Assembly: GCA_021234535.1 (NCBI GenBank)
Contig: CM037840.1
Coordinates: 25,859,020-25,923,019 of the forward strand
DNA: 64,000 nucleotides
Source of the DNA: Stichopus chloronotus
Taxonomy: Eukaryota > Echinodermata > Holothuroidea > Aspidochirotida > Stichopodidae
Direction: 5' to 3'
The stretch's first letter is position 1. Each line of letters starts with the position of its first letter. Below, in pieces: positions 1-11,319 of the stretch. Below the pieces are notes generated by a model that saw only the letters and a program-made list of their open reading frames with translations, was not told the DNA's origin and searched no databases. Position numbers and translations under genes: made by a program.

Positions 1-105
1 CTGTGTCATTGACAATTACCTACCGGTGCATGGTGTGGGGAGGGATATGTAAAGGTACTGCACTAACTTCTAATCTTGCATTTGTAAAATCACTGCTGAT
101 CTAAT

Positions 106-540
106 ATTCACAAAAGTCACCCCAGATCTGACAGTCAAAAAGATCACTTCTTGTCTGACAGTCACACAAAGTCACTCCAGATCTGAGAGTCACAAAAGTC
201 ACTCCAGATCTGACAGTCACAAAAGTTACTCCAGATCTGACAGTCACAAAAGTCACTTTAGTTCTGACATTTAAAAAGGTGGCTCCAGTTCTGCAAGTTA
301 CAAAGCTCACCTCAGATCTGACAGTCACAAAAGTCACTCCAGATCTGACAGACACAAAGGTCACTCCCGTTCTAATCTAACAGTCAATAAAGGCATTTCT
401 GACCTGACAGTTACAAAATTCACTTCTTATGTGACAGACACACAAGTCGCTAATTGTCTGACAGTCACAAAAGCCACATCTTTCAGTAAAAAAAAAATCG
501 TCATGTCTGATCTGACCGTCACAAACGTCACTTTTCGAGT
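106..540. repeat. 27-bp minisatellite
   Basis: Imperfect tandem array built on AGATCTGACAGTCACAAAAG plus TCACTCC. Successive ATCTGA starts at 181, 208 and 235 show the 27-bp period. The centre (about 180-360) is well conserved and both flanks are decayed. Because 27 is a multiple of 3, the minus strand stays open as a 9-residue repeat (TFVTVRSGV). The array lies in the intron that follows the third visible cathepsin B exon, so it is more likely non-coding. Confidence 0.9.
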
Positions 541-633
541 GATATGATGAGTCAGGTAATGATTAGAATTGAGCAGGTTCCTTATTTAGTCTTTTCCCCC
601 TTTGAGGCAATAATCTGATTGCTTCATCCTTAC

Positions 634-749
634 CCGTCGCCGCAAGTCTGACAGCAACTGGTGAGATCTTCTGCGGAGACGTGGACGTTGGTTTTGCCCT
701 CTGAGTGGATGCAGTAGCGATCAGACATAGCTTCGACGGCTCCGAATGC
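634..749 (-). CDS. CTSB: Cathepsin B exon 3: helix after the active-site cysteine
   Basis: Acceptor TTTTTTACCAG, donor GTAAGG. It reads [20 protein letters not shown], then [19 protein letters not shown], the helix and cysteine-rich stretch that follow the active site in cathepsin B. It ends in phase 2. No following exon is visible in 1-633. Confidence 0.95.
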
Positions 750-2348
750 CTGGTAAAAAAAAAGAAAGAAAAAGAGGAGTCCATAAGACGCCTGTCCGAG
801 AACTTCCACCAGGGCATATGTGCACTGTACCATGAAATCAACTCGGGTTTTAGAAACTCGAAAATTTGTTTGTGAAGAGCACGAAGGAAAGACTAAAACA
901 TGCAAGATCGATTAAAAAAATCAGATATGGAAGGATGGAGAAATAGATATCAAAGATTAGAAAAATGAATTAAACCTTGGAAACATGTGTGACGTCAAAA
1001 TATGTGACGTCATACCAATCACCACATTCTTTGCATATGCTTGTATTCCTTGAAATAAGACAAAAACAGTCTATTCCCCGAGTCACTGCTGCTGAATGTG
1101 TGCACATACTATCTCTGCGGAAATACCTATCGACTAAACATCAGATAGGTACAGACCATGGACTAACTCTTTTTTACGCAGATGGCGATTTACGATAGCA
1201 GAACTAACCGAATAACTACTCATCGCGAGATTTGTCTTGGTCCAATGAAAAAAAGTAATTGATAAGCTTTCAAAGGGAGGAGGGTTAGGTTGGCGGTTGA
1301 GGAGTACGTCCTGTAATCTATGGGTCTCCGGATCAAATCCCAGGGGAAATGTACCGGTTACCCAGAACAGTTGCTTACAAATGGTGCTGAGGGGGCTATT
1401 TGATCGTTATCGCGCAAGCTTCAATTTTCGTTAAGCCCCCCCCCCCCAGCTTTTGGACTGCTGAAGTGGGTACGTACGTGCTCAACACCTCTTAGTCTTT
1501 GGGGAAGGGACGACAGACCCGGGGATACCCCTAGACAGTCTCTTGGGTGGGGGACGTCAAATGGCTGTCCCGATAGCAGGTTCGCAAGAGATTGTTTGTT
1601 TCCCACTGAGTCACTAAACTCCGAGCAGTTAATCGGAAAGAGTTAGCGAACTTCATCCACGATCAAATGTTATAGGGTCTTCAAGCAAGCTTCTTGATCC
1701 TGAAACTTTCAAATTTAAACTATGCCCTTTGACAGAATGAACTTACCCAGCATGATCCGCAGGATCCCTGATCCCTTATCTCCTTGATCGTTGGACAATC
1801 TGGCCATTGATCGCGAGCGTCAAATGTGTCAGGTAGATCCTTGACATCGTAATGAACCAACTTTGGTAGACCAGTTTCGCGCCCAGGGGTAATCCACGTC
1901 CCCAGCATACTGCGAACACTTTCTAAAGAGCGCCCTCTAAAGTTTGGACCGGCCTTTGTGGGAAGAAAACAAAAAACGCTATAATCATTTTTCGGGTAAC
2001 TTGTATAGTTGAATACTTATGTTATTGAATAATGCTTACTTTAAATGACCTTTGGGGAGAAAGTGCGAAGACTTAAATAACTTTTTCTTTCTTAATCGGA
2101 GAATGAAGTTGTCACCAACGGAGACCTTTTTCGCCCAGTCTCAACTCCACTGAATTGTCGTCAAATTGTAAATGTGATCAATTTGAAAGCAAGGCCACAG
2201 TTTGATCAAGTTTTTGGCACTGTACCTTCCATGTGGTGTCCAAGTTGTTGATGTAGTCGATCATATCTTGGGAGAGTGGGGTAATCCTGGCAGGGTGGGC
2301 CAGTCCCATAGCCACGAGGCCCATCAACGCAACGAACGAAAGAGTCAT
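634..2348 (-). CDS. CTSB: Cathepsin B, 5' part of gene (3 coding exons; continues left of window)
   Basis: Lysosomal papain-family (C1A) cysteine protease. The coding exons, read right to left, are 2348-2226 (41 codons), 1953-1747 (69 codons) and 749-634 (38 codons plus 2 nt), joined at phases 0 and 0. Every border has GT-AG sites. The protein starts [17 protein letters not shown], a signal peptide, followed by the short cathepsin B propeptide ([12 protein letters not shown]...TTWKAGPNF). The mature enzyme begins near [20 protein letters not shown]. The active-site motif QGSCGSCW puts the catalytic Cys at residue 109 (Cys108 in human prepro-cathepsin B). The third exon reads [18 protein letters not shown] and ends at CQTCGDG with donor GTAAGG. 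The occluding loop and the catalytic His and Asn are not in the window. No break is seen in the visible part. Identification is by family motifs read by eye. Confidence 0.96.
1265..1420 (+). repeat. Possible tRNA-derived SINE in cathepsin B intron 2
   Basis: A GGTTGGCGGTTGAGGAGTA stretch followed about 45 bases later by GGATCAAATCCC resembles the A and B boxes of tRNA-derived SINEs. The sequence does not fold into an intact tRNA by eye. No poly-A tail or target duplication was seen. Confidence 0.3.
1747..1953 (-). CDS. CTSB: Cathepsin B exon 2: propeptide end and catalytic cysteine
   Basis: Acceptor CACAAAG, donor GTAAGT. It encodes [20 protein letters not shown], the linker, the mature N-terminus, and DQGSCGSCW with the nucleophilic Cys and the preceding oxyanion-hole Gln. 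Confidence 0.96.
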
Positions 2349-2358
2349 TTCGGATTAT
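2226..2358 (-). CDS. CTSB: Cathepsin B exon 1: start codon, signal peptide, propeptide start
   Basis: ATG at 2348-2346 opens a hydrophobic signal sequence. The exon ends at TGG AAG before donor GTACAG. Ten bases upstream of the ATG there is a CCCCAG acceptor-like site (exon start about 2358), so a separate 5' untranslated exon further right is likely. No promoter could be assigned. Confidence 0.9.
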
Positions 2359-4449
2359 CTGGGGTAGATTCTCTGTACAATCGAACGTATCAAAATAAAG
2401 AAATTAAATCAATGTGTCAGTGAATGCGAGTAAACAAAATCCAACTGAAAGATGACAATCGGTACTTTGATATCGAAACTAACACACACACACATGCACA
2501 CAAAAAGAAAATCCAGATTTGATCTATGGTGCCAATAATATGCTTTCGCAGACATGATCTTGTACTTCCTCAAAATCAATATGATGACTACGATATGTAG
2601 GAGATGGTAATGAGTACCGATTACCCAATATAACTTTTATATGTGACGTCATAAACAACAGTACCTGATATTACCCAATGTTTACTCACTAGGTGCGTTT
2701 ACTGGCTGGCATCATAAAAGAATCATGAAGTGAATCATACCACCTCTTTCATTTCTTCTTGAGGACGCTTGGCAAATTGTCGGGGGGGGGGGGGGCGGAA
2801 CCTATACCTTTAGCCCAACTCTATTAATGGGTGGGTTAAGTCCAATATTCCCCCCCCCCCCCCCCCCATCGCGCGTTCCCACTGTCACTGAGATATTTGG
2901 AAAATCATTGAGGGCTCGACTTCGCCCAACTCTGGAACTGAGATGCATGATTTAGTGACGGAGCAAATTAACTAGCGATTTGAATTCATTTTCAGAGTTG
3001 AATTCTCGCCAGCATTTTTATCGACCTGTCGTTATACACGGAACAGGCTCACAAATACTGCAACGGTGACACACCAAATATATCCGCAGACGGAACATAA
3101 TTGAGCGATACTGTCGTACTTTTTTAGGTCCTTTGTATTGAAATGAAAATGTATCTTGGCTCTCCCGAAGTTCGACGTATAATGAACCACTGAGTCAGAT
3201 GGATGATATCAAGATAAATAATGGGTACCTCCTCAAACAGCATCAATCAATTAATAAATAAAATTGACAAAAATACTGGAAAATGCCGATAAAATCAAAC
3301 GTTCCTTCTCAGGAATAGAGGTCATTTTGTGTGTGAAGGGGACCCACTGCCAGCAATCTTTGGTGATAAATATAATGTAGTCTGAGTGTGACCAGTGTAG
3401 GGGATGACCAAGCCTTTCCCCTCACCCCCATTCTACACCCCCCATTCTACACCCCCCCCCCCCATTCTACCACCATCCCTCCTAACTGCACCCTTTTGTT
3501 CTGCTGTGTGACTGTAGTTGGGTGAACTGGTAAATGTCAGTAATGATTAAACATTGCGGTTTTCAAATCAAATGAATTTGTCAGCTTAAATTCAGCAAAC
3601 AGAAAAGAAAAACTTACCGTGCGGCAGATTACTTTAAAAGTGTTCTGTGTATTTCGTGTCCCACTACACCGTTCACCGAGAAGTACCTCTTCGTAGACCA
3701 GGTTATAACCAGTACACAAAGGCAAAAACAACAGCAGGTATATATGTTCAGCTTGTACCGTGGAAGGTACTTGGGTAGTCCAAACGTGTGGACTTTACAA
3801 CACAGTCAGGTGACGATATCGAACTGGTTAAATGTTTGCACAGTGCATGTGATTCACTAGAGAGATAATAAAAACGCTGATACGACGGTGTTAGGTTCAA
3901 TTGTAATTAGTTTGGTTAAAGGACAGAATCCAAGTTCAGTAGCACCGCACGCAATGATCATGCAAAAATACTCTTGTACCACCACCCCCCCCCCCTTACA
4001 CTACGTGGGGTCCTTAAACACTAAGTGCACTTCTATTTGTTGAAGTATGCATTCGCAAAGCTCTTTCCGAAGTGTCATATTCATTAACCAGTTATTATGT
4101 AAGTTGTTATGATAACTAAAGCCTCTCGAAAGGCTATCAAAACTCGGGTAACAAAGATTGAGAGCACAACTCGATAGGTACCTCGGGAAGCTTCTCATAT
4201 CCAGGGTTCGGAACCATCGATAAATGGCTAGACTTGAATAGAGCAAACATAACGAGTATAGAAGTTAAAAGTTGATTATAAAACAGCAGAACTTGTCAAT
4301 TTTTGAGAGCGACGAGGGTGCATGAGATTATCAAAGGAAATAAGGAAGTTTCTTTCACAGGCGGAAAAAAAAATTATGTTTTCAAAACCAACATTTGTGG
4401 GTACATAATAATAAAGTAATCAAAATAATGACAATGGTGGTTTTTTTTT

Positions 4450-4555
4450 TCAAGAAATAAATTTCTCAAAGATAGAAATGAAGTAATTGGTTACTTAAGA
4501 ATAATTTGTTTACCCAAACTTTCAAAAATTCAAATAATGCGTCATCCGCTTTTAT
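4450..4555 (-). repeat. Dispersed repeat family A, inverted copy
   Basis: The reverse complement contains GAAAGTTTGGGTAAACAAAT followed by TATTC and, 40 bases on, a TTCTATCTTTGAGAAA segment. This matches the plus-strand copies at 8480-8720 and 55050-55260, including the upstream GATGACGCATTATTTGAA (GATGCATCATTTAAA at 55068). Confidence 0.6.
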
Positions 4556-4941
4556 TCATTTTAAGCAAAACGTTTTGAGGAGAAGTAGCTTCTTGTCTTT
4601 GTTTATTGATGAGACTGAATGATTTAACAATGAATAAGCGTGTTATCTTTGTGCACTATCACACTGAGTCACTGTAAACGGCCCATTTCCCATTAAGACA
4701 GTAAACTGACGATCAGGTGTTTTACAATTATTGACGTAAGATTATAAAAATTTTTAATAAGATACTTCCCTGATCGAGTTGTTCCAAGCATATCAACTCA
4801 GCTAAAACTAATCTCTGCTTAATAAATCTTTACAAATCTTCATTATTCTCACATTGTAAAAATTGGTGCACCAAGACGCATCTTACTTTACCAGAAACGC
4901 ATCCAGGGTTTTGGCTCTGTTTGAGTTAAACTCAAGCATTT

Positions 4942-4974
4942 TGTGTGTGTGTGTGTGTGTGTGAGTGTGTGTGT
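4942..4974. repeat. (GT)n microsatellite
   Basis: About 16 GT dinucleotides with one GA interruption. Confidence 0.95.
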
Positions 4975-5658
4975 AGGGTTCCATCTGAAGGATTTACTGG
5001 GGTTCTCTTCATAGAAACTGTAGGATTTACATCAAAATAGTGCCTTCAATATGATGTTTCTAACCAGCTTTACGTCGGTAAATATCTGGGATGTAATATT
5101 AGGGTACACTTGATCAATTTTGGAAATTTATTTACACTTAATCATATTTATTTAAAATATATGATAACATAAATTATATCATGTGAGTCCCTCTTTTGAC
5201 GTAAAAAAAAATACGAATTTGACTAATGTTTATTCACGATGCTATTGTAAAGCAGAAATTTGTTTGAAAAAAAAAATCAAAATTGATGGATGTTGATCAA
5301 AGTTGAGGCTATTTTTAACATTTTAAAGGAATAATTCGTTCTATACTCTAAAATGTGTTTTTCATGTCACATATAAAGAGACTAGGACTGCAATAAAACA
5401 AAACTTTATTGATGTAAAAGAAAGGGACGCTGCAAATATAAAAAAATGGTTTCTTAATCAAAGCTATTAACTATACTCCTCCGTAAACACTCTTTGTCCA
5501 GGCAATTTGCCAAGTCCCCTCAACGTTCACTTGTTCAGTATATATGCGCGAGAGATTTATGTCTACATGAGTGTCTTTCGCTTGTGTTTGTTGCCCTTTA
5601 TTACACGCGTATGATAGTGCTCTATCAAAAAACACACCCAGGGAGGACAGTCTGGATG

Positions 5659-5769
5659 CCAGCACAGGATTCGCCCTTTGCTGGGCGAATCCTGTGCTGG
5701 AATCCTGTGCTGGCGAATCCTGGGCTGGAATCCTGTGCTGGCGAATCCTGGGCTGGAATCCTGTGCTAG
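5659..5769. repeat. Perfect hairpin followed by 28-bp tandem repeats
   Basis: CCAGCACAGGATTCGCCC (5659-5676), a 6-base loop, then its exact complement GGGCGAATCCTGTGCTGG (5683-5700). The right arm then continues into two full 28-bp units (5701-5728 and 5729-5756) made of alternating AATCCTGTGCTGG and CGAATCCTGGGCTGG, plus a partial third unit. Coding is not supported. Confidence 0.9.
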
Positions 5770-6269
5770 CTTCAGACTGGTCCAGGGAGCAAGATAAGAT
5801 CCCTCCTCCTTCACTCCCCTCTATGACTTTCTGCAGAAACACGTGCCTTAGCCTTGATACACCCACTGTTACTTGAATGAGGAAATACTTAAGTTCACTA
5901 AGTACGAGAATGGCGGGACTGACAGTAGTGTGCAAGATTCACAAGTAGCCTACCGTGCCTAGTGACAGACTATTCATAAGTATGTTGCCGTGCCAAAATA
6001 GTAATATTGAAACAACTTAGATTGTTGCAACAAGTCCTCCAATCGTCGAAATTGTTCTATTCGAACGAAACCAAAATTTCATTGCATGGATTGGCTCTAA
6101 TCTGTTTTTACAACTGACACATCAATTTGCTTCCCTTTGTCTTTCTTTTTTTTTAGTAACTTTCTTTCCTCGAAAGGTTAATAAATGTGGAGCCGCTCTT
6201 GTCGACTAGTTGAAACTGGCAAAGTCGTAAGTGACTTTGAAGCTCATTTGGTCACCAATGACTACATAA

Positions 6270-6750
6270 ACGTGAATGGTGCGTTCCCTTCGTAAACGTG
6301 TACGTGAAACTGTAGATAGTAAGCCGAACAAAGTTGAAGATGGTGTTGTTTCTTCGTTGCCATCTTTGTTTTGGTGTATGGAAGCAGTCGTTACAATTAA
6401 TTATTGTTGTACTTTGAATGCTGGTATTCCTCTTAAAGAGAACAGTAAAACTAGGAATGTAATACCAGCTATTATGCACTGAAAGTAATGCACTGAAAGC
6501 ACTAGTAGTATTTACAGCTAACTATACATCATTTTAAATGTATGCTCATCTTGAAAGTTTCTTTTAGAAATCTGTAATATTGACAATGCCCTGTTCTATA
6601 TTCGTAGAACCTAGAGTCTGCTAGTGTGTCACGACTGTTATTTTAAAGTGATTGCGTGTGCTCTGAAAAACCAGAAGAATAAGATTATGTTTGATCTTAA
6701 CTTTTTCTTTATTTTTAAAGGTACATGGTTGGTACGAGGTTGTACCAATC
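6270..6750 (+). repeat. Dispersed repeat family B, copy 1
   Basis: 6278-6630 has a diverged direct copy at 7027-7385 (shared landmarks: GTAAACGTG/GTAAACATG, AAAGTTGAAGA/AAAGTCGAAGA, GGAAGCAGT, TACCAGCTA, GTGTCACGACT). Its right end, 6645-6745 (GTGATTGCGTGTG, then AATAAGATTATGTTTGATCT, then CGAGGTTGTAC), recurs at 58,995-59,090. Short open frames (6276-6482 and 6725-7027) lie inside and are unrecognised. Likely an old transposon family. Confidence 0.6.
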
Positions 6751-7026
6751 ATGTACACTTGTTGTACACTTCTTTACCGTTATGTTAGAAGAATTTGAAA
6801 TCATATGGCAGAATAAACCAACTGAAACCTATTTTTTCCCAGATTGTCTGAATGGTGCAACTAAAAGCCTTACCAAACTTTTTGTGACGAAATTTCAATG
6901 TTTTAACTTTTTGACTTCGCACGGAACCACTTTAATGGGTAGGTTGTGGAAGGGGGGTGCAGAGCAAAAAAGAGACGTTCAACAATTTAGTATTCTCAAT
7001 ATGCATTGTATTCCATGCGGACGTTG

Positions 7027-7385
7027 AGTGGTTTCCTGGTAAACATGTGCACCTACCGCGATAAGCGGTACAAAGTCGAAGACACTGTTGTTAAATTTCT
7101 TTGTTTTAGTGTCTTGGAAGCAGTTGCTGCTATTATTGTATTGTAGCCTACTGCGTGTGGTACTTTGAAACCTAGACCCCCCCCCCCCCCCCTTCGCCAC
7201 GTTTGAAGTGGAGTGTACAATCAGGAATATTTTACCAGCTACTATGTGTGAAAATGTTAGTAGTATACAGCTACACATTACTCTAAAGTTTTGGTCATGT
7301 TACATTTTTAAAAACTTCTCACTTTAAAAACACTCTGCGTCATAGAAACCAGAACCTGTTGATGTGTCACGACTTTTATCTTAAT
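7027..7385 (+). repeat. Dispersed repeat family B, copy 2
   Basis: Diverged direct copy of 6278-6630, interrupted by a C16 homopolymer (7177-7192). Confidence 0.55.
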
Positions 7386-7568
7386 TGATAAGAGGAGGCT
7401 CTCCAGTGATAAAAGGATACGTCTGATTAAGTTAATTGAAATTCATATCTAGTCAATATGCACTTGGCTACATTCCAGGGATTACACGAGATAGAGAGTT
7501 TAATCGAGTAATCCCCATTGTACTGTTGGCTCTTCTCCGAGTAACCGAATAAAACGTAAACCGCTGCC

Positions 7569-7880
7569 TATATATTGTTAGTCAACAGTCTTCCTAACTG
7601 TATAGTACACCGTCTACTTTCAACACGGAGCTGATATTTAGATTGAGAGAGTAACCTACACTGTGAAGTGAGGTTTACCGTCCGCCAGGGTTACATCGTA
7701 ATCTAGAGACTTATGCCGGATTAGGAGGTAAACACATTAATAAAAATGTGTCGTCTGCTACAGTTCCAGAATTTCATTTTAATTTTCCCTACTGCTACAG
7801 CATTGACAGTCGCGTATGACAATACAACATTTGGGTTTGTGTATCAAAACATGAAAAAGGGTCTGTATCTCTCCATTCAC
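7569..7880 (+). promoter_or_regulatory. Speculative TATA box and signal-peptide-like first exon
   Basis: A TATATATT sits at about 7570. Downstream, ATG at 7746 opens a 44-codon frame beginning MCRLLQFQNFILIFPTATAL, which looks like a secretory signal. It could be exon 1 of the receptor gene that starts showing Ig exons at 12,291. Only a weak phase-1 donor (GTCTGT after AAAAAGG) is available, so the link is unproven. Confidence 0.15.
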
Positions 7881-8479
7881 TGAATTTTCCATCGTCGCTC
7901 CATCTAAATTACGGCTTCCGGCTCTAATCGTACAATAGGTTAGCTTAATTAAGCCTTTAAGACTTTCTTGACCCTGAAATTTATAGTGTGTATTGCTGAA
8001 GTTTTTAGTAATCAGTTAGTTTTACGACAACTCTAACAACAAGGGCTTTTTTGACAACTTTTTAATGACATCAAATGAAGAAATGAAGAAGAAAAGAAGA
8101 TTCTAATTGAATGTGATGATGACATAATTGTATGTAAAAACAACGGTATTATCTACAACTACGGTACATAAAATGATACGTCATCGTCTATATTACATAA
8201 GTGATGAGTAAATTGCGTGCAGATAACTACTGCCTACACATACCTTATGTTGAAATTCTGCTATTGCTGATTCAGTCTAGGAAGCCATTAAGCCGAGTCC
8301 GATACCACAGCATAATTGCATTGATTTCATTATTTAAATATGTTGACTCAACTTGTATATGTCTGTTGCAATCTTGCTGACCTTAATAACTGTGTTGACT
8401 AAATGAGCCTAACATTTAGTAATATTCAAAAAGTTAAATACTTATTGCATAGCCACAACGGAGGGTGGAATTAACGGGG

Positions 8480-8720
8480 GGATTACGTCCCCCACTCCAA
8501 AAAAGCTTGAAAGTTTGGGTGAACAAATTATTCTCGAGCTACAAATAACTAAATTTCTATCTGTAAGAAACTTCTTTCAAAGAAGACCGACCATTGTAAT
8601 TTCTAATTTCGAATAATCCATCATTCTGTGTCAACAAATATTGGTTTTAAAAACATGATTTTCTTCTGTAAAGCAAACGCACTAAATTTCTTTAAAGAGC
8701 AGTAACTATCCAATGTGTAT
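8480..8720 (+). repeat. Dispersed repeat family A, copy
   Basis: GAAAGTTTGGGTGAACAAAT, then TATT, ATCCATCATTCTGTG, TTGGTTTTAAAAACATG and TCTGTAAAGCAAACG align in order with 55,080-55,250 on the same strand and with the reverse complement of 4450-4555. Confidence 0.65.
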
Positions 8721-8821
8721 GAACACTGTGGTAGCGAGAATCTCGTTGTTAAGCGTTATAATTGACCTGCCATAACTTTTCTGGAGGGCTGGGCTAATAG
8801 ATATAGTATGATTACTGTTGA

Positions 8822-9293
8822 TGTTTGCGAAAACAGCCTAATAGAGAGCACGCGAACCGTAGTTGCACAAGTACAGTGCATATCCGTGACTTCCGCGACT
8901 TCAGCCAGCCAAACACCACCACCGTCAGTTCTGCATATTCTTTACAAAGTCTAAAATGAGACATCTATACGAAACAAATAATAGCATGTAGTTACTGGCC
9001 GCGCGCACCAGTCTAGAACGAACGTTAATTTGCCTGAGAACGGTTGTAGATTTCGCCAGGATATTCGCGTGGTCACTATGGTGACTGTCCCATTTTGCAC
9101 AGTGCACACTGAATTCTACGTCCGCGTCCTGTTTGCGAAAACAGCCTGCTATTAGGTATGTTTCATCCTGAGCGCTCCGTTCATAAAGTGCGAAACCGTA
9201 CAAATGTACGACGCGTGTCCGAGTACACATACCGTCACGACTGATTAATTCCGCGTACTTTCGGCGCTTCCGTCGTGTTTGCGAAAACAGCCT
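8822..9293. repeat. Three direct copies of TGTTTGCGAAAACAGCCT
   Basis: Identical 18-mers at 8822-8839, 9130-9147 and 9276-9293, all on the plus strand, with partly alike flanks (GCGAACCGTAG...GTAC after copy 1, GCGAAACCGTAC after copy 2). Spacing is uneven (308 and 146 bp). Probably the same end of a decayed element inserted or duplicated several times. Confidence 0.8.
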
Positions 9294-9829
9294 ATTGTTG
9301 TGTACGGTACACAATGTAAACAACGTGTTTCCTATCCCTCGCACCAAATGGAATCGGCCAACTCTTGAATGTTAACATGAATATTAACATTTGTCGCGTA
9401 ATACTTTTGATTCGCCTTTGCCATAGGTCAAGAGGGCGCGAATTTCCTCACAACAGCCAATGACTCTTAGGAAATCCCCAAAGCTTATGAGTATAGTACA
9501 TTCCCTGTGTTTTTCTCACCATTTCAAACGATTTTGCGTTGTCTAAAAGTGGTTCGTATAGACGTGTAACAAACATCGATTCTTTGACTGGCTGATGCCA
9601 TATGGGCTGATGCCACCAGCGTCTGTCTAATGTTTCAATGTTTTGTCACAACCATTTATTACGAGGATGTCACAAAATGTTACCGATGAGAACGTTATTT
9701 CTTGAAGTACCCCCTGATATATTTGGATTATTTTTATGAAAACGGGAAAGGTAAATCGATGGTTTATCAGAGAATCTATTAGGCCATCCGCCGTACCTCT
9801 CGGCTTCCGTACTCTCTTTTGTATGTTAC

Positions 9830-10938
9830 GTGAACTGTTTCCCTTTCTTTATACCTGCTACCGTCGTTAAGCAGAAGTTCCCATTTCCACCTGCTAGAAG
9901 ATTTGACCACAGAACCTGTCCTGAAGAAACAATCATTTTTACCAGTATTATGATTTGTGAGAGAGCGCCATCTCATCAAGGCTGCTACCAGCTACAAATA
10001 CCGAAGTTCTTTCACAATCTACAAATAGCGAAGTTGCTGAAAAAATATGGGCTGCTCGATAGACTGTTTACTTCCACTTTGAAGGATACTTACCCTGATA
10101 TGATGCAGTACCTAACTCATCTCAGTGTATCTGAATTAACGTCATGTTTACACAATACGTTTTATGAATTATCATTGAAACTTTTCTTTTTCTAATTGGT
10201 TTACAGAGGTCATCGTCCATAGCCCCAGAATGTAAAAAGTCTAAAGCATAGTTCGTAATGTTAAATGTAAATGATTAGGGTGTCTTTTACTATGTCTTAG
10301 TTAGATGCTATGTTCCTCTTCATTTCATTCACTAAGGGAAACTTCATAGAGTGCATAGACCCTTTTATTTAGGTTTTCGCACAGTGGTATTACAAGGGAT
10401 CTTCAAGCTTCACAAAAAAAAATGTTATGGTTTATGTTTTTAAGGACTCTTTCTCCCCAGAAGATGGTAAGTTCCAGTGTAGTGTCAACTTTCGTAATAA
10501 TATCTTGCTCAATAACTTTATAAGAAGGAACAGGATTTAAGGTTTAACTTATGTGTCTTGTTTTTTCTTCCGAGATGGTCCTTGATGGAGACTCTTATCC
10601 CCTCTGATCTCTTCTTTTTCTCAACACAAGATAAAAGGAATACCGGTATATTATGGATAGATGTCCTTGTTGAACGGTGTAAATTACGACTCGGTTTAAG
10701 AATCCACCGGAAGAACGGTGCAACAAAAATTGTAATCGAGGATGACGTAGTCGTGCTATTGTCACTTCTTCGAAAGACCCCCCAGATGGGGACTTACTTG
10801 ATCTTTCCCACCGTTTTTTTTCGTCACGGTGACCAGATTTTAATTAACAATATACCAAAACACGCCCATAAGGTTTCGTTCGGCTTAATTCGAATTCCTT
10901 CCTTGAGAATGATATCCACGATGATGTATGATCTCTGA
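9830..10938 (+). other. Two unrecognised open frames (9830-10195 and 10558-10938)
   Basis: Plus-strand frames of 121 and 126 codons. Neither shows a family motif I recognise. They contain in-frame homopolymer-rich stretches (FFFF) and sit in a repeat-rich intergenic or intronic stretch, so both are probably chance frames. Confidence 0.1.
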
Positions 10939-11319
10939 ATATTCAGTGTGACAGTGATGGGGGGGGGGGGGGGTTGGTACCACATTCCGGTAGACGTATA
11001 GACAATAAGACATCGTCGTCAATTTTTAGCCCACCCCATCGACCAACCTCTCATCGATCGATTAACATATGAAAATGTAGATGTGACATTGTCGTCAGTA
11101 TGAAGGCTCACGAACTTTGATGTAGGGTCGACGATGTGGTTTACGAACGTTTAAACGTATTCGCAAAAATAAGTAATTTGCACGAAGTAGAGTGGTATCG
11201 ATAGACTTTCCCTGTGGAGAGACTCCTCGTTTCCGTCATATCAATACAGAGTTTTCTTGGTAGGTCACTCCTACGGGCACTGGTGGGAGGTCAACCCCCA
11301 CTAAGACGTTTAGCGATTT

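Larger units (their letters stand above)
2359..7740. other. Intergenic region, repeat debris, no gene recognised
   Basis: No open frame has recognisable protein similarity. It contains a G14 run (2782-2795) facing a C18 run (2850-2867), other C runs near 3450 and 3985, a GT microsatellite (4942-4974), a hairpin and tandem repeat at 5659-5769, and dispersed repeats at 4450-4555, 6270-6750 and 7027-7385. A 5471-5935 minus-strand open frame of 154 codons is created largely by the 5.66-kb repeat. Confidence 0.6.

Noticed and set aside
1278..1345. Functional tRNA gene
   Set aside because: A/B-box-like words exist but no cloverleaf or acceptor stem can be paired.
5471..5935. 154-codon minus-strand open frame as a gene
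   Set aside because: Its centre is the hairpin-derived tandem repeat and the flanks show no family features or splice support.
8822..9293. CRISPR-like spaced direct repeats
   Set aside because: Only three copies, spacing 308 and 146 bp, eukaryotic context.
10558..10938. 126-codon plus-strand frame as a protein gene
   Set aside because: No recognisable domain, low-complexity Phe/Leu stretches, no conserved neighbours.
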